Assembly (NCBI GenBank): GCA_002746535.1
Contig: NVWA01000010.1
Coordinates: 62,001 to 126,000, forward strand
Length of the DNA: 64,000 nucleotides
Reading direction: 5' to 3'
From: Planctomycetota bacterium
GTDB lineage: Bacteria; Planctomycetota; GCA-2746535
The first letter of the stretch is position 1. Every line of letters begins with the position of its first letter. This document shows positions 27,501-35,216 of this stretch, one piece after another. The position numbers and the translations under genes were made by a program. The notes beneath the pieces are model-generated. The model worked only from the letters and a program-made list of their open reading frames with translations, was not told the DNA's origin and made no database searches.

Positions 27501-28549
27501 AACAAGTATTAATTCACAGCAAAACACAGCCGGCAATGTTAATCGTGTTTAATTACGTAATTGCACGAAAAGTTAAGATGTATCAAAAAGCTGATGAAAG
27601 TAAAAAAGTGATTAAATTTATGGAATTACTTTTTCAAAATATGTCCCCGGCAAGTAAATTAAAAAGTAAAAAATCTTTCTCGGAATATATTTTTATGGTT
27701 GGTTTGCAAGAATATTATAAAAAGAAGCATCAAGCTTGTGTTGACTTTATGAGCAAGGCAATTTTTTATAATGATAATGATTCTCGGTTTTATTATAACC
27801 GCGGTCTTAACTTAGAACTGCTGCATAGAGAAGACGATGCCTTAAAAGATTTTAAGAAAATAATTGAATTGGCGCCAACTGAGCGTAGAGGTTATATGAC
27901 GGTTTCAAGAGCTTATGGTATACAAGGGGACCATAATAAGAGCATTGATGTCCTCAAAAAAGGTATCAAAGCAATACCAAGTTCTGGTCTGTTGTATGCT
28001 TTTCTAGCGAGTTCATATTTGAGCTTGAATAAAGAACTCAAAGCCATTGAGGCCTATAAACAGGGTATTCAAATGGAGCCGGGAATGGCACGTAATTATT
28101 TACGTCTTGGGGAATTATATTTGAAAAAGAATGAGATTATAAAGGTGAATCCTCTAATTATGAAAGCCATGAAGTATGCGAAAAATCAACCCAATACATA
28201 TGAATTATCTGGATTGTATGAAGAGCGAATTGGTAATGGAGAGAAGGCTGTAGAACATTATTTGAAAGCAATGTCTTTTGATGCACATAATCTGATGCTG
28301 ATAATTAAAATCTATAACATATATAAAAAGAAAAAGATGTATGAAAAGGGGATGACTTATTTAAAAAGAGGACTTAAAAGACAGCCGAAAAATAATGAGT
28401 GCTTAATTCTGGAAGTGGATTGTTTAATTGGGTTGCAACAAAAAGATGTAGCTGAAAAAAAGCTAAAATTTTTAGAAGTTAAATTGAAAAATAATAAAAA
28501 ATATGAAAAAGATATATTCAAATTAAAAAAACTCCTTTTGAAACTATGA
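24572..28549 (+). CDS. Hanks-type Ser/Thr protein kinase with N-terminal zinc ribbon, TM, jelly-roll and TPR tail
   Basis: A 1325-residue protein. A four-Cys zinc ribbon sits at about 141-164 (C141, C144, C161, C164). The kinase domain (about 279-570) has GRGGMG, the ATP Lys (K307 in VTKVM), HRDLKPEN (D408), DFG (426-428) and APEQARG, all intact, so it should be active. One membrane segment lies at about 593-613. The outside part has a concanavalin/DUF1080-like beta sandwich (about 700-860) and a long TPR array (about 1010-1300). The kinase would be cytoplasmic and the tail periplasmic. It is divergent from the zinc-ribbon gene copy B and is followed 10 nt later by queG, which may be on the same transcript. 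Confidence 0.93.
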   Translation: MNHFKSIKLICDIALINHELNKEWFQKSELDEWSTPLDCSVTLLEEFNLSSLQIRTLLLDHLVEVFKQNQVFLGQFFIEQKLISHSLLGKALEHPNDSRLLLSDLLKKTGVFSPERIKALNKIQLLLLHDLQINNQFDVTCPGCNKLFLIKELNNSAEWKCDGCFFKFNISGLLADLPNDIIQKVIQDKKVTQLIALSNKETLSDKSKNEISEDDATVDVSFFSSNELVEEISKTGRPSQSSVPQSLRSFLIQNNLTPNADLVSDDSLNEISGDFSRYAVGREIGRGGMGSILKTKDLDTRRNIVTKVMHQKTSKKGILRFIEEAQVTAQLEHPNIVPVYDLGVNAEGNVFYTMKHVKGRSLQDILNKLLVDQKETREKFPPNKLIDVLLSVCNAVSYAHSQHVIHRDLKPENIMVGEYGEVLLMDFGLAKILSHKQDRNPVEENRSVDIVTSDRSEQEDMATLEGDITGTPRYMAPEQARGDTSELDEHTDLYALGGILHACFSFEPPVGGSKLNEIIKNVQEGIRLPLPDSAPSEIKAIVAKAMQLKKKDRYASVNDFANDLELFQNGFQVSVKVDNPIVVLLKLIKRNKSIFTTIVIGLCLLSFFGFFSIRKIIDEKNEAEKNLNLFKEEQNIVSGMKNERIKPWKTFYKSTFKKELKEHKIKGRPEDFGYGPWALHRVISKVDQSKDLDEVKRKWNSKVLIKDNRLHFSSEGDGYCYLNKPVTGNLRLKTGVEIIEGYWPEATFFICGSKEKQELDGYSMIIGRALKFQRKGNMILTFPLKKMVKPGRKVKILFEKIDNVLKGYIDDLTTPIFTWEDPEPLYGKKHEICGMYVWRGEIAIDSFEISKELLAKRNTPLDFVNSIQDKGHFQYAIDEYYEIIFSSSDQETKAQSYFNIGITHKKSKKSKLAREIFNQFILLDKVEVNGQVINFKKSKNLKAKAYIYNLLISIDKEFDELDIELKNWPKKLKHDYEQVLIHSKTQPAMLIVFNYVIARKVKMYQKADESKKVIKFMELLFQNMSPASKLKSKKSFSEYIFMVGLQEYYKKKHQACVDFMSKAIFYNDNDSRFYYNRGLNLELLHREDDALKDFKKIIELAPTERRGYMTVSRAYGIQGDHNKSIDVLKKGIKAIPSSGLLYAFLASSYLSLNKELKAIEAYKQGIQMEPGMARNYLRLGELYLKKNEIIKVNPLIMKAMKYAKNQPNTYELSGLYEERIGNGEKAVEHYLKAMSFDAHNLMLIIKIYNIYKKKKMYEKGMTYLKRGLKRQPKNNECLILEVDCLIGLQQKDVAEKKLKFLEVKLKNNKKYEKDIFKLKKLLLKL

Positions 28550-28559
28550 AGTTTGTTTG

Positions 28560-29576
28560 ATGTTAAATGCTAAAAATTGCCAAGAAATTATTTTATCTCA
28601 TGGATTTCATTTAGTTGGTTTTACTCGGCCAGAGATATCAGAAGAAACCTCAAATCATTTTTTGAGTTGGCTTGAAAATGGATATGATGCTGATATGGCT
28701 TGGATTCGCAAAAGAACAGACGAGAGAATTTTTCCTGAAAAATATCTGGATGGCATACAAACTGTTATCGTTATAGCTAAATACTACAAGAACATTAAAT
28801 TATCAAATGAAATAAAATTTTCTTCTTATATTCGTGGTCAAGATTATCACGATTTATTTAAAAAAGAGTTAAAAAAAATATCTTTGGAGCTTAATAAGAC
28901 GTATGGTGAGGACTATACTTTTAGGGGTTGCGTTGATACTTCTCCAATATTAGAGAGAGCTTTTGCACAACAGGCTGGTGTTGGTTGGCAAGGGAAGAAT
29001 GGAATGATTATTAATGAGAAACATGGATCGTATTTTTTTATTGGTGAAATAGTAACTGATATAGCGAGTGATTTTTATAATACAGCGTCTCCCGATAGAT
29101 GCGGCACTTGTACACGTTGCCTTGACGCTTGCCCAACAGATGCCTTTGTTAAGCCTTATGTTCTGGATAGTAACAAATGCATTAGTTATCAAACAATTGA
29201 AGCCCGAGGCGCACTAGGTGATAATGTAGAATTAAGTGATTGGGCATATGGTTGTGATATTTGCCAGGAAGTTTGTCCTTGGAATAATGAAAATGATTTA
29301 TTACAGAATATGTTATATGAAGGCGAGCATTTTACGGATAATTTATCCTTAGCAGAAATCCTTCAGCTCGATGAAGAGGGGTTTCGGACGAAATTTAAAA
29401 AATCTGCCATTAAAAGAATAAAGCGTGAAGGTTTGATTCGAAATGCCTTGATCATATGGCAAGAGAATAGATCTTTAGTGGATGCCAATTATGTAAAGCG
29501 ATTATTCAATGATGAAAATAAAAATATTCAATTCTATGCTCGTAAAGCGTTGGAACTTGATGTGGGTGATAATTAA
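28560..29576 (+). CDS. queG: Epoxyqueuosine reductase QueG
   Basis: A 338-residue enzyme for the last step of queuosine biosynthesis, reduction of epoxyqueuosine in tRNA using cobalamin and two [4Fe-4S] clusters. The sequence shows the N-terminal cobalamin-binding half (RGQDYHDLFK, GWQGKNGM) and the two ferredoxin-like cluster motifs: CGTCTRCLDACPTDAF followed by NKCISY, and CDICQEVCPWN. A short HEAT-like helical end follows. I took the ATG at 28,560; a TTG one codon earlier is also possible. It lies 10 nt after the kinase gene and is convergent with the next gene. No other queuosine gene is in the window. Confidence 0.95.
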   Translation: MLNAKNCQEIILSHGFHLVGFTRPEISEETSNHFLSWLENGYDADMAWIRKRTDERIFPEKYLDGIQTVIVIAKYYKNIKLSNEIKFSSYIRGQDYHDLFKKELKKISLELNKTYGEDYTFRGCVDTSPILERAFAQQAGVGWQGKNGMIINEKHGSYFFIGEIVTDIASDFYNTASPDRCGTCTRCLDACPTDAFVKPYVLDSNKCISYQTIEARGALGDNVELSDWAYGCDICQEVCPWNNENDLLQNMLYEGEHFTDNLSLAEILQLDEEGFRTKFKKSAIKRIKREGLIRNALIIWQENRSLVDANYVKRLFNDENKNIQFYARKALELDVGDN

Positions 29577-29591
29577 GAAATGCGGTTGTTT

Positions 29592-32039
29592 CTAGACCGT
29601 TATGTTTTCATACTTTTCGCTGACTCTTCTGAAAAAGTTAAGGATAAACTTTTTCTCTTTACTTAGATCATTTGGTACCTTTTTAGATATAAGTGTGACA
29701 GCGCAGCTATCTAGGATTTTGCGTTGTATGAGCCCCATATATTCCAGCTCTTTTATATTCCTTTTTAATTTTACAAATGTTTTTTTATCTGGAATGTTAT
29801 TAGTCGTTTCTGAATTGAAATAAAAGGCAAGGTCATAAAGAAAATCTAAAACTCTTGTGGCATCACAGTTGATCAATTCGTTGCCTAGAAACTGATAATA
29901 TTGGGTGTAGATAGTGCTCTTTATATCTGAAATAAATTTTTTACCTGTGCTTGTTCCGGTTGTATTTTCAGAATTATTTAGGGTAATTGTTTTAAGGACT
30001 TCCTTCGTTGAATTTGTGTCATGAAAATAAGATCTTAGTCCTTGATCTGTGTATCTAAGATAATACTCCCCTTGTTTAAACATTTTATCGAGTTCTGTTG
30101 TACTTTTTACCTTAAGAACATTGATAAGTTTTTGGGTGATATCATAGTTAAATTCTCTCGAGGGAGTATTTGGAATATCCCATATCTTTTTAAACTGCTT
30201 GTCTTTAATAGTCTTCCATTGAGAAATCTTTTTATATACATTCTTTTCAATGGTACTTGTGAAAGAGTCTAAGAGGTTTCTTTTTAAGTATATAGCATTA
30301 TTCTTTTTGTATAAAATATCGTTTGAATAAAAAGATTGGATTGTGCTGTTTATAAAGTTATTTATTTGCGTAATGACTTTTTTATTAAAAGTTTTCTTGG
30401 ATAAATGTTTATCTAAAATAATTTGTAGCGAAACACTTTGAGTGACTTCCTTAAATCGTAGCTTTAATTCGCTTCCTGTTGAATACCTGAAGATGATAGG
30501 ATCTTCTGTTAGATCTTCGTGTACATATTCATCTAAGCGTGAGGATTCTTTTGGTTTTGAGGACGCATTAAATGCCTTATCTTCACGCGCAAAATTATTA
30601 TTAATATCTTGATTTTCTTCATCAATAGTGTGGGTTAACTTTTGAATTTCAGCGATTTCATCAGCAATTAAAGATTCGGATAATGTTTCATCCGAAGCAT
30701 CATTTGGTATCTCGTCATTGAAAACTATTGGCACTGCTGTTGGAAGAGGTTGCGTTGGCGCGAAACTTTCAGTATCAATAATTGTTGGACTCTCATCAAT
30801 TTCTGTGATTGGTGTAAAATCAGCAACGGGTGAATTGCTTGTTGGGGCTTTGGCAAAATTGCTCTCGTTATCTTTGATTAATTGATCTGATTCTGTTAAA
30901 AACTCTTCGCCAAGCAAAGACTTGTTTTTGTTTATTTTGGCTTGTAAAGGTTCTTGCTGTCCCGATTCAACAGCTGACGTGTCTATCGGCTCGTCTTTGA
31001 GTAATAGCTCAATAAACTTTTCTTCCTTGCCCGTGAAGACTTGCATTTTATCTATTGATTGAATATTTTTTAAGACAGATTCTTTACCGTGTTTTTTTAG
31101 TATGGGTAAAATCACATTTAGAGGTAGCTGTTTTGGCTCCTCTAATAATGCATACATTGTCAGCGCTAAATGAATCCCATCATAATTAAATTGACTATTA
31201 TCAGACTCATCGCATATATAACCCCGTTTAATGACCAAGGAGACTTTACTGTTGGTTCTATCTGACTGAACAATTTGGCTAGAAAGTTGATCCAATTCAG
31301 CGGTTATTTTTTTCTCATCAACATCTATTAATTCAAAAATTTTCAATTTCTTTAAATTAATTTTAAACATGTTTTGAAACTCTCGACCACTAGGAAGGTT
31401 TAGTACCTTCGATTGAGATAAAGATTCATTGGTAGCATGCCTCCCAATATGGGCTATAAAATCATTTAAAATATTATAATACATTGCATTTGTTCCAAGA
31501 GTGAACAAGTCAATGGGTGAGATCGTATGTTTAAAAGTTGTTGATTTATACATGAGCTCTAAGCGAAGTTCGACAGGAGCATCTTTATCGCTAAATGGTT
31601 CGCTTAATTTAAATGTACGTCTTTTAAATCCTATGCCAGCAGGAACTGTAGAAAATGTATTTATCTTTTGATCAAGATTCGATTTTAATTTCGCAAGTAT
31701 TTTTTTAAATTCATTGATAACAATTGTAGGGGCGTCAAAATATTTAGAATGTATGGTAGTTTTTTGAACGTCGCTTTTTTGTGCGAGCTTTTCTAAGTCT
31801 AGTTGATGTACGTATATATCCCATGCGGCAAATTTTTCTTTTGTTAGCTTTCCTTCACCATTGATGCCATAGCAAATTACGATACTTTTTTTTTTACTCT
31901 GATACATGGTTTTTGAAATATAGATAGAGCCCTTGACTTCGTGGAGTAAATTTCTTAGTATTTCAATATTCTCATTAGCGGCCGCACCACCAGATAATTT
32001 ACTAAGCCATTTATTATTTTTTAGAATTCCAAAAGCCAT
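29592..32039 (-). CDS. Unknown 815-residue cytoplasmic protein
   Basis: There is no signal peptide or membrane segment. Three parts can be seen: an alpha/beta N-terminal half (about 1-370) with many Lys and Ile; a disordered, Pro/Ser/Glu/Asp-rich linker (about 380-520); and a mainly helical C-terminal half with repeated FINS..QSF/..ISQWK type helices. No motif of a known enzyme is evident. It is convergent with queG (15-nt gap) and divergent from the FAD oxidoreductase. It may be a lineage-specific protein. Confidence 0.5.
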   Translation of the reverse strand: MAFGILKNNKWLSKLSGGAAANENIEILRNLLHEVKGSIYISKTMYQSKKKSIVICYGINGEGKLTKEKFAAWDIYVHQLDLEKLAQKSDVQKTTIHSKYFDAPTIVINEFKKILAKLKSNLDQKINTFSTVPAGIGFKRRTFKLSEPFSDKDAPVELRLELMYKSTTFKHTISPIDLFTLGTNAMYYNILNDFIAHIGRHATNESLSQSKVLNLPSGREFQNMFKINLKKLKIFELIDVDEKKITAELDQLSSQIVQSDRTNSKVSLVIKRGYICDESDNSQFNYDGIHLALTMYALLEEPKQLPLNVILPILKKHGKESVLKNIQSIDKMQVFTGKEEKFIELLLKDEPIDTSAVESGQQEPLQAKINKNKSLLGEEFLTESDQLIKDNESNFAKAPTSNSPVADFTPITEIDESPTIIDTESFAPTQPLPTAVPIVFNDEIPNDASDETLSESLIADEIAEIQKLTHTIDEENQDINNNFAREDKAFNASSKPKESSRLDEYVHEDLTEDPIIFRYSTGSELKLRFKEVTQSVSLQIILDKHLSKKTFNKKVITQINNFINSTIQSFYSNDILYKKNNAIYLKRNLLDSFTSTIEKNVYKKISQWKTIKDKQFKKIWDIPNTPSREFNYDITQKLINVLKVKSTTELDKMFKQGEYYLRYTDQGLRSYFHDTNSTKEVLKTITLNNSENTTGTSTGKKFISDIKSTIYTQYYQFLGNELINCDATRVLDFLYDLAFYFNSETTNNIPDKKTFVKLKRNIKELEYMGLIQRKILDSCAVTLISKKVPNDLSKEKKFILNFFRRVSEKYENITV

Positions 32040-32404
32040 TTTTTAATTTATGCTCTTAATTCGAAATATAGTACTGTCATAATTATGAAATTTTCTTCAT
32101 AACTAATAGTAGTAATATTAATTTGACATTAATGTATTATACACCATATAACCTTACCTAGCTAATTAGAATCTACTTTCCCTAGTGCTTTTAGGCTTTT
32201 ATTTACACATAGTAAGGGATTGTCCGTTATTTAAACTAAATTCAGCTGTATTTCGATTAAATGCATGTCTTTAAATGTTTAAAAAAGAGCTTTTATGAAT
32301 TTCCCACGGTTGAATATAAAGAATTCGCTACTGAATACATTGATATAGACTTCTCATATATATAATTTTTTAAATAAGTTTGAAGTAAATTGAGGGAATA
32401 TTTC
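32040..32404. other. Gap between divergent genes, with one candidate promoter
   Basis: A 365-nt AT-rich stretch between the minus-strand 815-residue gene and the plus-strand FAD oxidoreductase. Apart from the candidate promoter at 32,123-32,152, I see no RNA, hairpin or further gene in it. Confidence 0.6.
32123..32152 (+). promoter_or_regulatory. Candidate sigma-70 promoter for the FAD oxidoreductase
   Basis: TTGACA at 32,123-32,128 and TATAAC at 32,147-32,152, with 18 nt between them. It would give a long leader of about 245 nt before the gene at 32,405. Confidence 0.4.
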
Positions 32405-34141
32405 ATGCCAAGTAAAACAGAAAATAAACTGGTTGTAGAAAAGATAGACACCGATGTTTGTATTGTTGGTGGCGGTATGTCTGGTATCTGTGCAGCAATT
32501 GCTTCTGCAAGAAACGGCGCCAAAACGATTCTAATTCAAGATCGTCCTGTATTAGGTGGCAATGCTTCATCTGAAGTAAGAATGTGGATTTGTGGCGCGC
32601 ATGGTTCGGATCAAAAAGAAGCAGGAATTCTTGAGGAAATACTATTAGAAAACCTTTACCGAAACCCTGGTTTAAAATACACCATCTGGGATCACATCCT
32701 ATATTCAAAAGTCCAATACCAAGACAATCTAAATCTATTATTAAATACCAGCGTTGTAAAAACAATTGTTGAAAATGATTGCATTCAGTCAGTTAAAGCT
32801 TGGCAGCTAACGACTCAAAAATGGTTAGAAATAAATGCTGACTTATTCATAGATTGCTCGGGAGATTCGATTCTTAGGTATAGTGGGGCTGAATTTTATA
32901 GAGGTCGCGAAAGTAAAAATGAATTTGGTGAATCATTAACTGTCGATGAGGCCGATAATTGCACGATGGGTAATTCTATTCTAATTCAATTAAGAGAAGT
33001 AGATGAGCATATACCCTTTATCCCACCAGATTGGGCCTATAAATATACAGAAGAAGATTTGCCTAAACGTACATTGAAAGCAAGGGCAAATAATAATTTT
33101 TGGTGGTTGGAAATCGGTGGAATGCAAGATACCATCGGTGATGCTGAGTCAATTCAAGACGAGTTGTTAAAAATGGCCTATGGTGTTTGGGATTGTATTA
33201 AAAATCATCCAGATGGGAGAGGGCATCAATGGGAATTAGAATGGGTCGGATCCTTGCCGGGCAAACGTGAAAATATACGCTATAAAGGCGATAAGGTTCT
33301 TTGCCAAGAGGATGTTTCTAGTGGTGGAAATTTTAGTGATATGGTAGCCTATGGCGGTTGGTCAATGGATGATCATCATCCGGAAGGTATTAATTATAAA
33401 GGAGCACCAACAATATTTCATAAGGCCCCTAGCCCTTACGGAATTCCTTTTCGCTGTTTATATTCATCAAACATTAAAAATTTATTATTTGCTGGTCGTA
33501 ATATTTCAACTACTCATATGGCTCTAAGTAGCACAAGGGTAATGGCTACTTGTGCCATAATTGGTCAAGCAGTAGGAACTGCTGCTGCGATGAGTATTGA
33601 ATACTCTCTTAACCCAAGAGAGCTTTATGATTCCAAGATTAGTGCTTTGCAAGAAAGATTGCTTGATCAAGATTGTTATTTGCCAGGCATTAAAAGAGAG
33701 AATAAAAAGGGACTTTCATTGAAAATTGATAAGGATCCTCAAGGTGTATTGATAAATGGTATTGATAGAGGATTAGCAGGTGAAGATAATGGAATTTGGA
33801 TTGAAAAAAATGATGTGATACAATTAGAATTAGATGAAGTGAAACAAATTCAAGGTATTCGACTTATTCATGATAGTGATTTTAAAAATACCAAGCGCCA
33901 GCCTTGCAGTTATCCATTAAAAAAAAATGTAGGTATACTGCCCGACATGATGATCAAAGAGTACCAAATAAGCTCTTTTTCAGAATTGAAAGGTGAATGG
34001 CAAGAAATCTTAGTAGTCAAGAACAATGTCTTGCGACTGGACGTCCAATATTTTTCAGCAACTACGTCAAAGTTGCAATTAAAAGTTATTGATTTATGGG
34101 GTGGCGAGAAGGCTCATTTATTCGCTTTAGACGTATTCTGA
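32405..34141 (+). CDS. FAD-dependent oxidoreductase with discoidin-like C-terminal tail
   Basis: A 578-residue protein. I chose ATG 32,405 because GAGGG lies 8 nt upstream; an earlier TTG at 32,390 has no ribosome site. The N-terminus has a dinucleotide-binding Rossmann motif (VCIVGGGMSGICAAIAS, then LGGNASSEVR), and FAGRNISTTHMALSSTRVMATCAI is the late FAD-binding motif of the FAD_oxidored (PF12831) family. The last about 130 residues form a separate beta-rich unit that looks like an F5/8 type C (discoidin) module. There is no signal peptide. The family is common in Verrucomicrobia and Lentisphaerae, often near glycan genes, but its substrates are mostly unknown. It is convergent with the PilT pair. 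Confidence 0.85.
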   Translation: MPSKTENKLVVEKIDTDVCIVGGGMSGICAAIASARNGAKTILIQDRPVLGGNASSEVRMWICGAHGSDQKEAGILEEILLENLYRNPGLKYTIWDHILYSKVQYQDNLNLLLNTSVVKTIVENDCIQSVKAWQLTTQKWLEINADLFIDCSGDSILRYSGAEFYRGRESKNEFGESLTVDEADNCTMGNSILIQLREVDEHIPFIPPDWAYKYTEEDLPKRTLKARANNNFWWLEIGGMQDTIGDAESIQDELLKMAYGVWDCIKNHPDGRGHQWELEWVGSLPGKRENIRYKGDKVLCQEDVSSGGNFSDMVAYGGWSMDDHHPEGINYKGAPTIFHKAPSPYGIPFRCLYSSNIKNLLFAGRNISTTHMALSSTRVMATCAIIGQAVGTAAAMSIEYSLNPRELYDSKISALQERLLDQDCYLPGIKRENKKGLSLKIDKDPQGVLINGIDRGLAGEDNGIWIEKNDVIQLELDEVKQIQGIRLIHDSDFKNTKRQPCSYPLKKNVGILPDMMIKEYQISSFSELKGEWQEILVVKNNVLRLDVQYFSATTSKLQLKVIDLWGGEKAHLFALDVF

Positions 34142-34163
34142 ATTTTTGATAATCCTCATTTCA

Positions 34164-35216
34164 TTAAATTAGAGCTTCAAACCGTCCTTTATCTTTAGAC
34201 TTCATATAGGCATCGATGCCTGAGATCTTATCATCTTGAACTAAATCCCACAAGCAGTCATCCATGAATTGCATACCAGCTGCTTTACCTTGTTGAATAA
34301 TCCCTTCTATTTGAGGTATCTTTCCTTCCCGAATCAGATTCCCTAGGCCCGGTGCTTCTAGCATAATTTCATTGACCGGCAGCCGTCCCTTGCCATCTTT
34401 TGTTTTAACAAGAAGCTGTGAAACAACTCCGCGTAAGGAGCTTGATAGCATTACACGTACTTGCGATTGTTGTTCAGCAGGAAAGGTATCAATAATTCTG
34501 TCAATTGTTTTTGCGGCAGAATTTGTATGTAGTGTGCCAAAGACTAAGGTCCCCATTTCAGCGGCTGTTAAGGCCAGTGCAATTGTTTCTTGGTCTCTCA
34601 TTTCCCCAACTAGGATGACATCTAAATCTTGCCTCGTTGATGATTCCAATGCATCCGCAAATGAATGGCAATCAATACCTACCTCCCGTTGCACTAAGAT
34701 GGATTTTTTATTTTGATGTACAAACTCGATGGGCTCTTCGATAGTTAGAATTTTCTTTTTTTGGTTTTCATTTATATAATCGATAATTGCCGCAAGAGTT
34801 GTTGACTTACCTGATCCCGTTGGGCCTGTAATCAAAACTAGACCCGTACGCATGTGTGCAAAATTTGTTAACACTGTCGGCACACCCAATTCTTCAAGTG
34901 TATTGATTCTTGCAGGAATTGTTCGAAAGATGCAGCCATAGCCTGAAGCCTGCATATAGTAGTTTGCTCTAAAACGAGCGATATCTTCATAACTATAAGC
35001 AAAATCCATATCGCCCATGTGCAAATATCTTTGCCATCGTCTTTGGTCACAGATTTCCTTCATCAAACGCCCCATTTCTTCATGGGTCAGGATGTCTTCT
35101 CTGATAACTTGAATTTCGCCATGTAATCTGATTTTAATTGGTTGACCTTCTGCTAAATGTAGGTCAGACCCACCTTTATCAACTAATATTTTAAATAGGG
35201 GATCTATTTCAGCCAT
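34164..35216 (-). CDS. pilT: PilT-family twitching ATPase
   Basis: A 350-residue hexameric ATPase that retracts type IV pili. Walker A (GPTGSGKST), the Asp box region, Walker B (DVILVGEMRD) and the His box (GTLHTNSAAKTIDRIIDTFP) are all present. I chose ATG at 35,216 rather than 35,249: GGGAGAAG lies just upstream and the residue after it begins a normal PilT (MAEIDPLFKILVDKGGSDLHL). It overlaps the upstream PilT-like gene by 8 nt (ATGGCTGA), so the two are coupled. No pilin or pilus assembly gene is in the window. Confidence 0.93.
   Translation of the reverse strand: MAEIDPLFKILVDKGGSDLHLAEGQPIKIRLHGEIQVIREDILTHEEMGRLMKEICDQRRWQRYLHMGDMDFAYSYEDIARFRANYYMQASGYGCIFRTIPARINTLEELGVPTVLTNFAHMRTGLVLITGPTGSGKSTTLAAIIDYINENQKKKILTIEEPIEFVHQNKKSILVQREVGIDCHSFADALESSTRQDLDVILVGEMRDQETIALALTAAEMGTLVFGTLHTNSAAKTIDRIIDTFPAEQQSQVRVMLSSSLRGVVSQLLVKTKDGKGRLPVNEIMLEAPGLGNLIREGKIPQIEGIIQQGKAAGMQFMDDCLWDLVQDDKISGIDAYMKSKDKGRFEALI

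Noticed and set aside
14555..28549. The duplicated zinc-ribbon genes as a transposable element
   Set aside because: No transposase, terminal inverted repeats or target-site duplication is seen. The break points fit simple unequal recombination of a tandem segment.
32403..32765. 120-codon minus-strand frame inside the FAD oxidoreductase start
   Set aside because: It overlaps the Rossmann motif of a clear gene and has no recognisable features.
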